64,000 nucleotides of DNA, from contig NZ_CP113939.1 in the NCBI RefSeq assembly GCF_029392315.1, forward strand, positions 1,550,001 through 1,614,000, written 5' to 3'. The notes beneath the pieces were generated by a model. It saw nothing but the letters and a program-made list of their open reading frames with translations. It did no database searches and was not told the origin of the DNA. Shown in pieces: positions 40,278 to 49,140 of this stretch. Origin of the DNA: Bifidobacterium sp. ESL0690. GTDB taxonomy: Bacteria > Actinomycetota > Actinomycetes > Actinomycetales > Bifidobacteriaceae. The position numbers were made by a program, and so were the translations under genes. Position 1 is the first letter of the stretch, and each line of letters begins with the position of its first letter.

Positions 40278-40690
40278 CAATACACCAGCCAAGCCGTCGA
40301 TCGGAAATATACGACATCAATGCTGCGTCTCATCGAAGCAGTCCAATCGGAAAGTGACATGCTCGCACGGCACACCCAAACGTCTCAATCATCCAGTTTC
40401 CCTATCCACACAAGGCCGACACAACGGTCAACGAAGACGTATGCTGACAAGAAACTTGCCTCGCAGCAATGCGCTTATTCGTTCTCTTATTTCTTATTGT
40501 ATGGGTATTTAGAAGCGAAAAAGTACGAAAAACCGGGCTTCCAGCGACCATTTTCGATTGCAATACGAAAATCTGAGAGAAAATTCCTAGATTTTATTGG
40601 CCTTTTTTAGGGTGGCAAAAAGCGACCAAATTCATCAAAAAAAGTTGTAGAAATTTACTGCGGCTGGTCGTGTCGCGGACAGCGCAACGC
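40278..40690. other. Intergenic region upstream of the permease, downstream of dnaG
   Basis: 413 bp with no convincing gene. The right end has three hairpins: 40550-40572 (ATTTTCG/CGAAAAT), 40568-40595 (AAAATCT/AGATTTT) and the probable dnaG terminator at 40621-40670. The left part is presumed promoter for the leftward permease. Confidence 0.5.
40621..40670 (-). terminator. Probable terminator of dgt-dnaG
   Basis: On the minus strand CGACCA...TGGTCG, with inner AAATT/AATTT, is followed by CTTTTTG. The loop is long, so this is a moderate call. It begins 20 bp after the dnaG stop. Confidence 0.45.
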
Positions 40691-42799
40691 TTAGGCCACG
40701 GCATTGCCGTAAACCTGTGCCTGCAAGTCCTTTCTGGCGGCCTCCATATTGGTGATTTGCCCAAGAATCCTGATTTTCTCCTCACCGTCGGGCATTTGCG
40801 CCATCTTACGTTTTGCGGCCCCGATACGACGCATGTAGCCGACGTCGAGCAGCCTCGCGGTCAGTTCCGCGGCGTAACGCTGCTCCTCCTGCGTGGGCGC
40901 GCGAAGTTGGGAAGCGGCGGAATTAGAAGAATCAGCACTACTGCCACCCGCCTGACCGGCATTCGCGCTATTGGCATTGCCGTTCTGATCGTCGCCACCG
41001 GGCAACGGCAGCGGCATGACGGCCAGCTCGTTGATGACCTGCTCAAGCATCGGACCGCCGGCCTTGGTGAGATTGTGCATCCACAGCCCCTGCGGCGTGC
41101 TGCTGTCCGGCAACCCACCTGCCGCGGCGATTGCCTGAAACAGCGAGCGGAACACCGGGGTCATGAAATCGGCGAGGGTGAGCTTGGCGAACGAGTTGGC
41201 ATCGATGGCGCGTGGCACCTGAATGAGCACGGCCATGAACTGCTGTTCACAAATGAACACCGCATCGTCGACGCGGAAATAGGCCTGATCTGAGGCATCG
41301 CGGTGCTGCAGGGCTTTACGCGCTGCAGGATTCGCATACCGGTTTTCGTCATTGCGGGTACGCGCTTCGAAGCCACCGCCCCAGCGTTTGGGAGCGTAGG
41401 CATCGTCGTCACGCACACGCAACTGTCGCCTGGCGTTGTTGACCTCACGACGCATGATGTCAAGGTCCACACCAATACGGCGGGTCGCTTTGCGGGTGTA
41501 GATATCAAGCAGAGACCGGTCGCGAATCTGCGCGATCAGCGGGGCCACGGCCTTCACCGCACCCATCTGGCCGGTGGTATACGACGTGTCGAAACGCGCG
41601 ATGGCGGTGTCGATGACGAAATCGTAAAGCGGCTTGGCATGGTCGATCAACGAACGCACCGCCTCATTGCCTTGCTGGATACGCAGGTCACAGGGGTCAA
41701 GATTGTTGTCGGCGACGGCCACGAACGTCTGGGAGAGGAACGCCGAATCCAAGCCGAACGCATGGATGGCGGCCTTCTGCCCCGCCGCATCGCCGTCGAA
41801 AGTGAAGACGATACGCGAGCTCAGGGATTGCCCTTCGACCTTCAACGGGCCGACCAGTTGGACGGCACCCAAGGAATCGTCGGAGATAAGGCGACGGATA
41901 ATTTTGGCGTGGTCCTCGCCGAACGCGGTGCCGCAGGTGGCCACGGCCGTGTCGATACCGGCAAGATGGCAGGCCATCACGTCCGTATAGCCTTCGACGA
42001 TGACGGCCTGACGTTTCTTGACAATGCTGGACTTGGCAAGATCGATGCCGTAAAGCACTTGCGTCTTGCGGTAAAGCTGCGTATCAGGAGTGTTGATGTA
42101 CTTGGAGTTGATGTTGTCGTCGTCGTAAAGTTTACGGGCACCGAAACCAAGCGTACGCCCGGTGGAATCGCGAATCGGCCAAGTGGCGCGGCCACGGAAA
42201 TAGTCATAGATGCCGCGCTGCCCCTGACGCGCAAGGCCGGCATCCAGCATCTCCTGCTGAGTGAAGCCTTTACCCGCCAGATGCCGGACAAGATTGTCCC
42301 AACCCTTCGGAGCATATCCGCACCCGAAACGTTGGCAATCGGCCTGGCTGAAGTTACGTCCGCCCAAAAGCTTGCGCGCCGCGAGCGCTTCCGGCGTCAT
42401 GATCTGCGAGACGAAGTAACGTTGGGCCTCCTCGTTTGCCTCAAGCAGGCGGGCACGTTTGGAACCGCGGTGTTCCTCCCGGCTGCCGTCGCTTTTCTCG
42501 TAATGCAATTCGATATGGTATTTGTCAGCCAGAAGCTCCACGGCCTCGCGGAAGTCGATGTTTTCCCTGTGCTCCACATAGCCGAATACGTCGCCGCCAA
42601 GCCCGCAGCCGAAGCAATGCCACACGCCGAGCGAAGGACGGACGCTGAAACTGGGGGTTTTCTCGTCGTGGAACGGGCACAGGCCCATGAAAGTACCGCT
42701 GCCGTAGGGTTTGAGCGTCACCGTCGACGACACGATATCGTAAAGGTCTGCCGTGGCACGTACCTTTTCCACGTCCTGTTTGAGAATCATTCCAGCCAT
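40691..42799 (-). CDS. dnaG: DNA primase
   Basis: 702 residues. Synthesises replication primers. Zinc-binding CHC2 domain with Cys41, His44, Cys62 and Cys65 (CPFHDEKTPSFSV...WHCFGCG). The central core has the TOPRIM motifs VIVEGYTDVMA and IVFTFDGDAAGQKAA. The C-terminal helicase-interaction region is interrupted by a Gly/Asn/Ser-rich stretch of about 30 residues (GGDDQNGNANSANAGQ...), a lineage-specific linker. An additional 15-residue loop (VQLVGPLKVEGQSLS) sits inside TOPRIM. Lies 49 bp downstream of dgt on the same strand; the pairing dgt-dnaG is common in actinobacteria. Confidence 0.97.
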   Translation of the reverse strand: MAGMILKQDVEKVRATADLYDIVSSTVTLKPYGSGTFMGLCPFHDEKTPSFSVRPSLGVWHCFGCGLGGDVFGYVEHRENIDFREAVELLADKYHIELHYEKSDGSREEHRGSKRARLLEANEEAQRYFVSQIMTPEALAARKLLGGRNFSQADCQRFGCGYAPKGWDNLVRHLAGKGFTQQEMLDAGLARQGQRGIYDYFRGRATWPIRDSTGRTLGFGARKLYDDDNINSKYINTPDTQLYRKTQVLYGIDLAKSSIVKKRQAVIVEGYTDVMACHLAGIDTAVATCGTAFGEDHAKIIRRLISDDSLGAVQLVGPLKVEGQSLSSRIVFTFDGDAAGQKAAIHAFGLDSAFLSQTFVAVADNNLDPCDLRIQQGNEAVRSLIDHAKPLYDFVIDTAIARFDTSYTTGQMGAVKAVAPLIAQIRDRSLLDIYTRKATRRIGVDLDIMRREVNNARRQLRVRDDDAYAPKRWGGGFEARTRNDENRYANPAARKALQHRDASDQAYFRVDDAVFICEQQFMAVLIQVPRAIDANSFAKLTLADFMTPVFRSLFQAIAAAGGLPDSSTPQGLWMHNLTKAGGPMLEQVINELAVMPLPLPGGDDQNGNANSANAGQAGGSSADSSNSAASQLRAPTQEEQRYAAELTARLLDVGYMRRIGAAKRKMAQMPDGEEKIRILGQITNMEAARKDLQAQVYGNAVA

Positions 42800-42848
42800 A
42801 ATTGTTCACCTTACCGCGCGCGGTGCATGAGAGCAATCGGCGCGACAT

Positions 42849-44132
42849 TCAGCAAATCAGGGAATGCAGCGTCATTGCGGACCCGTCGGTCAAGCTGGCC
42901 ACTTGGTCGATGGCCACCCGCAGGCGTTCGTCATCGTTGGTGGACTCGTTCCAATCCTCCAAGAACACGGTTTCCAGCGCATCGGAAGGCCGCGGAGAAT
43001 CGGCCATCAGCACGTCGACCAGATCGGCGACAATCTGCTGTTCCTGATCATGCAATGGCTCGCGTTCGCGCGGTGCCATGACGAAGTAGACGGCGATGCC
43101 CTTGAGTGCGACAATCTCATAATTGGTCTCGTCGGGAATAACGACATTGGCGCTGTATCGTGTCAGCGGGCCCTGACCGTACTTTTCGCGTGTCGCCTGT
43201 TCAACGGAACTGGCGAACCGACCGATCAGCGAGCTGGTGATGTTCTTCAGCTGAGCCAGCGCCTGCCTCGAACCGTTGAAATGCGAAGGGAACATATGCC
43301 GCTTTTTCAAGCGATGCAGCGCCTCAAGCAGTTTGTCGGCATCCCATTGCTGCCCGTACCATTCGCGGGTGGCCTCCACTATGCCATCAAGCACGCGCGA
43401 ATCGGCCAAGGCAAGTGGGTTGAAGGCACCGGTGGCGATGGCATCTTCCACGTCATGGACGCTGTAGGCGATGTCATCGGAAAGATCCATGACCTGGCAT
43501 TCCATCGGTTTGGCGTCTTTCGGAGCGCCGGTCTTGAGCCAGTTGAACACGTCGACGTCATCCGGGTAGACGCAGAATTTGAGACTCCGCTCCCCTTTCG
43601 GATGTTGTGAAGCCTCGGCCAGTGTCCAAGGATATTTCACTGCCGCGTCGAGCGAGGCCCGCGTCAGATTGACCCCAGCCGAACGTCCGTCTTCATGGAA
43701 GATTTTCGGTTCCAGCCGTGTCAGCAAGCGCAGCGTTTGCGCGTTGCCTTCGAAACCGCCAATACCGGAAGCGATGTCGGCCAGCACCCGTTCCCCGTTG
43801 TGACCGAAAGGCGGATGGCCGAGATCGTGGGCGAGGCAGGCGCAATCGACCACATCCGGGTCACAGCCGAGCATCGAGCCGATCTGACGGCCGATCTGGG
43901 CGACCTCAAGCGTATGAGTCAGCCGAGTTCGCGCGAAATCATCGGTACCGGCCACCAGAATCTGGCTTTTCGCTCCAAGCCTGCGCAAAGCAGAGGAATG
44001 GATGAGACGCGCACGGTCGCGTTGGAAGGCAGTGCGGGACTGCGATTTCGGCGGTTCCGGAGCCCAACGCTCCTCATCGAAAGCATCATAGCCCTCGTCG
44101 CTCAACACTTCCTCGCCATCTGCCGTTTCCAT
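42849..44132 (-). CDS. dgt: Deoxyguanosinetriphosphate triphosphohydrolase (dNTPase)
   Basis: 427 residues from ATG 44132; the ATG one codon earlier (44135) is only 3 nt from GGGAGG, so the second is favoured. HD-domain enzyme cutting dNTPs to nucleoside and triphosphate. Metal residues: RTRLTHTLEVAQIGRQ (His), CLAHDLGHPPFGHNGE (His-Asp), and SDDIAYSVHDVEDAI (Asp). FQRDRARLIHSSALRRLGAKSQI is the N-terminal substrate/allosteric region. It precedes dnaG and is likely co-transcribed with it. Confidence 0.95.
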   Translation of the reverse strand: METADGEEVLSDEGYDAFDEERWAPEPPKSQSRTAFQRDRARLIHSSALRRLGAKSQILVAGTDDFARTRLTHTLEVAQIGRQIGSMLGCDPDVVDCACLAHDLGHPPFGHNGERVLADIASGIGGFEGNAQTLRLLTRLEPKIFHEDGRSAGVNLTRASLDAAVKYPWTLAEASQHPKGERSLKFCVYPDDVDVFNWLKTGAPKDAKPMECQVMDLSDDIAYSVHDVEDAIATGAFNPLALADSRVLDGIVEATREWYGQQWDADKLLEALHRLKKRHMFPSHFNGSRQALAQLKNITSSLIGRFASSVEQATREKYGQGPLTRYSANVVIPDETNYEIVALKGIAVYFVMAPREREPLHDQEQQIVADLVDVLMADSPRPSDALETVFLEDWNESTNDDERLRVAIDQVASLTDGSAMTLHSLIC

Positions 44133-44280
44133 CATGTACCTCCCGCTTACAACCAAGCCGTCCTGTCAACCTGCGAACATCGCCAATCCAACCTGACACT
44201 ATGTATCCGATGATAGCCCACATCACACTGGCACCCAATAGCGATTGCGAGAACGCACCGCATGTCACTATCGAAACGAA

Positions 44281-44318
44281 GAAAGCCGCCTGTCATTGTG
44301 TTATGACAAACGGCTTTC
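44281..44318 (-). terminator. Terminator of the ADP-ribosylglycohydrolase operon
   Basis: GAAAGCCG...TGTCAT/ATGACA...CGGCTTTC: an 8-bp outer and 6-bp inner stem with a 2x2 internal loop. On the minus strand the tail is TTCTTCGTTTC; it is symmetrical enough to act both ways. It lies 110 bp after the last gene of the operon. Confidence 0.7.
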
Positions 44319-44428
44319 TTTCCTATTCAAGAAATGTATCGTTACGGCACGAAGGAATATCTTTTATCCTTTTTAATAAATAGAGGAAATCCTAATCGCA
44401 TAGAACGCAACGATGCTGAAACCGGTAT

Positions 44429-44989
44429 TCAGCCCAGCAATTCCTTGGTATTGGTCACGGTGATCAGCGGCGTGAACAGTTTCATCGTCTCGATGGCCAG
44501 CTTCTGGTTGTCTGGCGTGCTGCCGGCGCAGGCATCCTCGACCAGCCGAACGGCGACACCGTCATCGGCAGCGGCCAAAGCGGTCTGCAGCACACAGCAG
44601 TCGGTCGCCACTCCGCACACGGCGATTTTCTTGGCGTTCTGAATAGCGGCCTTCAGCTCATCGCCCCATTTGCCGAACGTCGTCTTGCTGACCACAGGAT
44701 GTCCCTTCGCCAGCTCGGCCGTTTCATCGGTGAAGTCGTACATCGGATCGTCTGGCGGCACGAGGAACTGCGGCCAGCCCTTGAAATAATCGACCCACGC
44801 GTCCTGCGGCTTGTCGGGTGCGATGTAGCGGGTATAGACGACTCGCTCGCCGTACGCCTTGGCGAGCCGTTTGAACGGTTCGTCGGTGGCATAGTAAGTG
44901 CCATCGGCACACGCCCAATCCGACCAATCGCTTTGTGCGAACACCTTCTGGCGGTCCACGACCACCAGCCATTCATCCTTGTCGACCAT
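44429..44989 (-). CDS. Isochorismatase/nicotinamidase-family cysteine hydrolase
   Basis: 186 residues. Catalytic triad Asp12 (VVVDRQKVF), Lys102 (VVSKTTFGKW) and Cys132 (CGVATDCCVLQTAL). The metal-binding D-x-H triad of true nicotinamidases is not obvious. Last gene of a four-gene operon; its ATG shares a base with the permease stop (TGATG). Family members hydrolyse nicotinamide, ureidoacrylate, N-carbamoyl compounds or isochorismate. Context with a nucleobase permease and an N-glycosyl hydrolase favours an amide of a base such as nicotinamide (inference). Confidence 0.85.
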   Translation of the reverse strand: MVDKDEWLVVVDRQKVFAQSDWSDWACADGTYYATDEPFKRLAKAYGERVVYTRYIAPDKPQDAWVDYFKGWPQFLVPPDDPMYDFTDETAELAKGHPVVSKTTFGKWGDELKAAIQNAKKIAVCGVATDCCVLQTALAAADDGVAVRLVEDACAGSTPDNQKLAIETMKLFTPLITVTNTKELLG

Positions 44990-46431
44990 CAGTTGATTCC
45001 TTCCTGCCGTTTGATGTCACCACGCTGGAAAATCAAGGTTCCGAGCAGGCCGACCACGAGCGCGACGATGACGCCGAGATTGGCTTGAGCCCAGATGCCG
45101 GATTTGCCGCCGAAAAGAGAAAGCAGATAACCTTGCCAGCTCAGCCAGCTTGCGGAAGAATTGACCACAAGACCCCAGCCGAGCGCTGTGCCGACTACAA
45201 GGATTACCAGCGCTTTGACGTTCCATGAACCGTAACGGCCTTCCGGATTGTAGAGATCGGCGCTGTCATAATCGCGTTTGCGCATCAGCACGTCCGCGAC
45301 AAACATGCCAGCCCAGACGGCCATCGGCACGCCGAGCGTAATCAGGAACCCTTGGAACGGCCCGATGAAGGTCTCGGAGAAGAACGTCACGTAGATGACG
45401 CCGATCACGGTCAGAACCGCGGTAAGCCCGGCGGCGACGGTGCGCGGCAGCTTAATGCCGAAGGAGAGCAGGGCGAGGCCGTTGGAATAATTGTCCATGA
45501 TTGCCCCGCTCATCAGCCCCAGCACGGCCACCAGTGTGAACGGCACCAAGTACCATGTCGGAAGAATCGAGGCCATCGCGCCGACCGGGTCAAGCCCGAC
45601 CTGCTTCAACAGTGAGCCGTTCGAGACCGCGAGCAGCAGCCCGTAGATAATCAACAGGACGTTGGCGATGGAGGCGCCGAACGTGGTCCAAGCCACGATG
45701 CCCGTATTCGAGGAATTACGAGGCAGATAGCGCGAGTAGTCTGCGGCCACGTTGACCCAGCCCAGCCCGAAGCCGGTCATCACGAACAGGCAGCAGCCGA
45801 GCATCGCCGGCAGACCGCCGGAGGGAGCGCTGCCGATCTTGGAGAAATCGATGCTGCCCCAGCCCAGAATGAAGAAGCCAATGGTCACGATTCCGGTGAC
45901 AATGGTGATGACCTGCTGGCATTTCATGATGAGGTCATAGCCGAAGATGCCGGCCACCACCACAAGTCCCACGACCACGACGGCCGAGATGATTTTGGCC
46001 GTGGGCCCGGAGCCCATGCCGAGCTTCTGCAACGTTGAAGCCATGGCGAGCACCGCCGTCACGGTCAATGAAATCTCCCAGCCCAACGTCGCGATCCACG
46101 ACATCGCAGCCGGCACTTTCGCACCTTTCACGCCGAAGATGGCGCGGGTGATCACCATGGTCGGCGCGTTGCCGCGCTTGCCCGCAATCGAGACGATGCC
46201 GACCAGCAGGAACGAGACCACCACGCCGATGATGGTGGTAACCGCCGCCTGCCAGAACGAAATCCCAAAGCCCAACGCCCAAGCCCCGTACGACATGGCC
46301 AGCACCGAAATGTTAGCCGCGAACCACGGCCAGAACAGGCTCGAGGGCTTGCCCTTGCGCTCGGATTCGTCGATGACGTCGATGCCTTGTTCCTCGACGC
46401 TCAGCGACGAACTTTTCCCTTCATCACTCAT
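44989..46431 (-). CDS. NCS1-family nucleobase/cytosine permease
   Basis: 480 residues, twelve predicted membrane segments. CodB-like marks: FWPWFAANISVLAMSYGAWALGFG at segment 1, GKRGNAPTMVITRAIFGVKGAKVPAAMSW, and the substrate-region helix FGLGWVNVAADYSRYLPR. The charged N-terminus (SEERKGKP-like) is cytoplasmic. Symports cytosine, purines, hydantoins, thiamine precursors or nicotinamide-type bases. It lies between the PfkB kinase gene (11-bp gap) and the overlapping hydrolase gene. Confidence 0.9.
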   Translation of the reverse strand: MSDEGKSSSLSVEEQGIDVIDESERKGKPSSLFWPWFAANISVLAMSYGAWALGFGISFWQAAVTTIIGVVVSFLLVGIVSIAGKRGNAPTMVITRAIFGVKGAKVPAAMSWIATLGWEISLTVTAVLAMASTLQKLGMGSGPTAKIISAVVVVGLVVVAGIFGYDLIMKCQQVITIVTGIVTIGFFILGWGSIDFSKIGSAPSGGLPAMLGCCLFVMTGFGLGWVNVAADYSRYLPRNSSNTGIVAWTTFGASIANVLLIIYGLLLAVSNGSLLKQVGLDPVGAMASILPTWYLVPFTLVAVLGLMSGAIMDNYSNGLALLSFGIKLPRTVAAGLTAVLTVIGVIYVTFFSETFIGPFQGFLITLGVPMAVWAGMFVADVLMRKRDYDSADLYNPEGRYGSWNVKALVILVVGTALGWGLVVNSSASWLSWQGYLLSLFGGKSGIWAQANLGVIVALVVGLLGTLIFQRGDIKRQEGIN

Positions 46432-46442
46432 AATTTACCTTC

Positions 46443-47681
46443 CTATTTTCCTTTGCCAGACAATTTGTCGAGCAAAGACCGCGTGGAATCACGCAGAAGC
46501 ACTTCTTTGAAACGAACATCCGATACGACGCGCGGCAAGGGCGGGCAGCTGGCCGCACCCCGGCTTTCGACCGAAATCGAGGCGGCAAGATTGGCCAACG
46601 ACACGGCCTCGTGCAAACTCATGCCCATCAGCAGCGACGCGCACAACACCCCTGTATGGCAATCGCCGGCACCGTTAGTATCCACGGCGTGAGCCGGAAA
46701 AGCCGGAATCAGCTGCGCGGGACCTTGCTGCGAACACAGCCAGGCACCTTGGCAACCGCAGTGGACGATAAGCGGCGCATTCAATGCCCGCGCAAGTCGT
46801 GCATAGCGTTTGGATGTATTGGGAATTGGGCTTTGCGAGGACGACGTTCCCGCGGTTTCGCCGGCAAGATTATCTTCCGAAGCGTCATTTTTGGAACGAC
46901 CATTGGCTGAACCAACGTTCATTACGGGATTATTGAGCACACGGGCATCTGTTTCAGCATCACGCTCTGCCAAAGCAACGGAATCCAATCCGGCTTCTTC
47001 TATTCCCAGCCTGCTCTCGAGCAAATCGGCTTCGCTCTCGTTGCACGTCCATATCGGCCGATATTCAATGATCCGCTCCAACGTCGCCGAATCGACTTCG
47101 TCAATGACAGGTGAGACATCGAAAACCGCGGTAAATCGCTGTTGCCAGGTCTTATCCAAAAACGATAACAAAGCAACACAAGTCCCGGAAACCAACGTAT
47201 AGCCGCTGAGATAAACCACGTCGCTTCCACTGGGATGAATCTTGTCGAAAGCCGTTTTCGACACATGGCATTCGGCACCGCGAGTGGAAATGAAGGTGCG
47301 TTCGGCGTGTTTATCCGTTAACGCCACACAGAAACCGGAGTCCTCGCCTTCAAGGTTCATACCGGTATGCTCGATGCCATTTTGCGAGAGCGCGCTTTTG
47401 ATGACATCTGCCCAAGCGCCATTCCCCAATACGGAGGCGAGAGAAGCTCTTGCTCCCATCGCCCGAGCCGCGTATAGCACATTGAAACCGCAACCGCCAG
47501 CCACAGTCTGGCTATAATCCGCGAAAAGATTCTCGCCAGGGTTTGGAATGGCGGCAATCTGCATCGAGACGTCCACTATCGCCTGTCCGAGCGAAATCAC
47601 CGAACCGTGCGTAAGACGATCGACCGATCGCAAGCTGTTATCAGCATGCGATAACACCATGGAATGATTGACGCTACTCAT
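46443..47681 (-). CDS. PfkB/ribokinase-family sugar or nucleoside kinase
   Basis: 412 residues, longer than the usual 300-330. N-terminal glycine motif GGCGFNVLYAARAMGARASLASVLGNGAWAD; C-terminal signature with the catalytic Asp, AHAVDTNGAGDCHTGVL. An insert of about 60 residues (DARVLNNPVMNVGSANGRSKNDASE...SQSPIPNTSK) splits the Rossmann core after the NESEADLL segment. ATG overlaps the glycohydrolase stop (ATGA). In this operon it could phosphorylate the ribose or nucleoside made available by its neighbours. Confidence 0.9.
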   Translation of the reverse strand: MSSVNHSMVLSHADNSLRSVDRLTHGSVISLGQAIVDVSMQIAAIPNPGENLFADYSQTVAGGCGFNVLYAARAMGARASLASVLGNGAWADVIKSALSQNGIEHTGMNLEGEDSGFCVALTDKHAERTFISTRGAECHVSKTAFDKIHPSGSDVVYLSGYTLVSGTCVALLSFLDKTWQQRFTAVFDVSPVIDEVDSATLERIIEYRPIWTCNESEADLLESRLGIEEAGLDSVALAERDAETDARVLNNPVMNVGSANGRSKNDASEDNLAGETAGTSSSQSPIPNTSKRYARLARALNAPLIVHCGCQGAWLCSQQGPAQLIPAFPAHAVDTNGAGDCHTGVLCASLLMGMSLHEAVSLANLAASISVESRGAASCPPLPRVVSDVRFKEVLLRDSTRSLLDKLSGKGK

Positions 47682-48700
47682 CGGGCACCATGTTTTCTCA
47701 GCGCGATCAGCCCGGAAGCGACCTCATCCGCATCGAGCCCGTTCAGCTTCTCGACTTTCTGCACCCGTTCCTCGCCGAACGCATCGGGCCCGTAAGCAGC
47801 GCCCAACATCGCCCCGGCCATCGCGGCCATCGTGTCCGTGTCCCCTCCCAGAGACGCCGCGAAACACAAGGCTTCGAACGGTCTGTCCGCAAACCTGTAG
47901 GCAATGGCGAACGCGGCGGGAACCGATTCGTTGGCCTCAACGCTGGTGCCGACAATATCGCGAAGGAATGCGGCAAAGTCGTTATCTTGACGACAAGCCG
48001 CCTGTCCGGACGGCGAATCAAGGTAGTCGAGCAGCACCTCCACCCTCGCAGCCACCGAAGCCTTGGCGCTCCAGTTACCGAACCGCCTCATTCCACGCAC
48101 CAAGGAAATCGCCTTGCGCATATTGTCTCTGAGCTGCCCGCCTTCAAGCCCGAAGCTCACCACAGCGGCGACCAGTGTAGTGGCTTCAATTCCTTGCGTA
48201 GTGTTGTGCGTGACGATGCAGGACTGACGCGCCGCAGCACACAAAGCCTCACCGGGCGCGAACGCAATGCCGACCGGAGCCGCCCGCATGGCCCCACCGT
48301 TGGTAGTACCGTACTTGCCCGTAAGTTCCGGCGACACGCCTTGCGAAAGTTTTTCCAGCGCAGCCTTGGTGGAAGGCCCAAGCAGATCCAGCGAACCCTT
48401 GGCCCGCATACGCTGCTCCCACGCCAGCAAATCCTGCGCATACGCCATGACGTCGAGGTCGCCGCGGTCGTCAATCAACTTGTGGGCCAGGATGAACGCT
48501 TGGTCGGTGTCATCAGTCACCGATCCTGCCTTCATCGAAGGAGCAATCGGCTGGTCGTCAACCGCGTCACGAAAGTCGCGAATCGGGCCGCCGTACGCCT
48601 TGACTATGGAGGCGTGCGACATGCTTTGCGCCGGCATTCCCAGCGCATCGCCAATCGCCAGACCGACCAATGCGCCATGCGCTCGTTCCAAAAGATTCAT
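47678..48700 (-). CDS. ADP-ribosylglycohydrolase family protein (DraG-like)
   Basis: 340 residues from ATG 48700 (start of the conserved MNLLERAHGALVGLAIGDALGMP); a GTG at 48757 would place the start inside the dyad operator and has no ribosome binding site. Dinuclear metal motifs: GSVTDDTDQAF and SLGGDTDTMAAMAGAMLGA. The all-helical fold cleaves N-glycosidic bonds to ADP-ribose; many stand-alone members act on small N-ribosyl compounds. It leads an operon with a PfkB kinase, NCS1 permease and amide hydrolase, which argues for small-molecule salvage rather than protein de-ADP-ribosylation. Confidence 0.92.
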   Translation of the reverse strand: MNLLERAHGALVGLAIGDALGMPAQSMSHASIVKAYGGPIRDFRDAVDDQPIAPSMKAGSVTDDTDQAFILAHKLIDDRGDLDVMAYAQDLLAWEQRMRAKGSLDLLGPSTKAALEKLSQGVSPELTGKYGTTNGGAMRAAPVGIAFAPGEALCAAARQSCIVTHNTTQGIEATTLVAAVVSFGLEGGQLRDNMRKAISLVRGMRRFGNWSAKASVAARVEVLLDYLDSPSGQAACRQDNDFAAFLRDIVGTSVEANESVPAAFAIAYRFADRPFEALCFAASLGGDTDTMAAMAGAMLGAAYGPDAFGEERVQKVEKLNGLDADEVASGLIALRKHGAR

Positions 48701-48757
48701 CGGTTTCAGACCGCCTTCTTCGATTACTCGGGAACAATAGAAACGTTCGTTTCTCAC

Positions 48758-48778
48758 TTATAGTCAGTAAGACTATAA
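48758..48778. promoter_or_regulatory. Dyad operator upstream of the ADP-ribosylglycohydrolase operon
   Basis: TTATAGTC-AGTAA-GACTATAA is a perfect 8-bp inverted repeat with a 5-bp spacer, 58-78 bp before the ATG. The size and AT-rich arms suit a dimeric repressor at a promoter. A Nudix-type NrtR regulator of NAD genes is one candidate given the gene content, but this is inference. Confidence 0.6.
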
Positions 48779-48951
48779 CTAAGGATACAGAAACGCAATC
48801 CCAATCCGGCTGACGGTGTTTCCTCATTTCAGGCTTTAGCTATCACAAGCACACTTTGCAGAATAAATCACAAACAAAACGCGCTCTTATGAATACCGTG
48901 CCGCCTTGTCTCCATTGACTTTTTACGGCCTTCTCTATAAAGCCAGCAAAA

Positions 48952-48979
48952 GGTGGTCGCAGCAAAAGCGACGGCCACC
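48952..48979 (-). terminator. Probable terminator of alr
   Basis: On the minus strand GGTGGCCGTCGC and GCGACCACC form a stem with one side bulge and a TTTTGCT loop, followed by TTTTGC. It lies about 160 bp after the alr stop. Confidence 0.5.
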
Positions 48980-49140
48980 CAAGATAACATGCGCGGAATA
49001 TTGTCTACAACATCACAGCGGCAAGATCACCGCAATCTTCTGGAACCACAACGCAGCAATGTTCGCGTCAGCAACATCGAGACAACGTAATAGTCACAAC
49101 ACTCACAGTGCGGCATCGCAGCAACGCAGTAATCAAAACA

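Larger units (their letters stand above)
48701..49140. other. Intergenic region between the glycohydrolase operon and alr
   Basis: 440 bp with no supported gene. Besides the dyad at 48758-48778 and the terminator candidate at 48952-48979, the right half is a low-complexity stretch with recurring AACATCACAGC (about 49008 and 49137) and GCAGCAA words. Confidence 0.5.
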
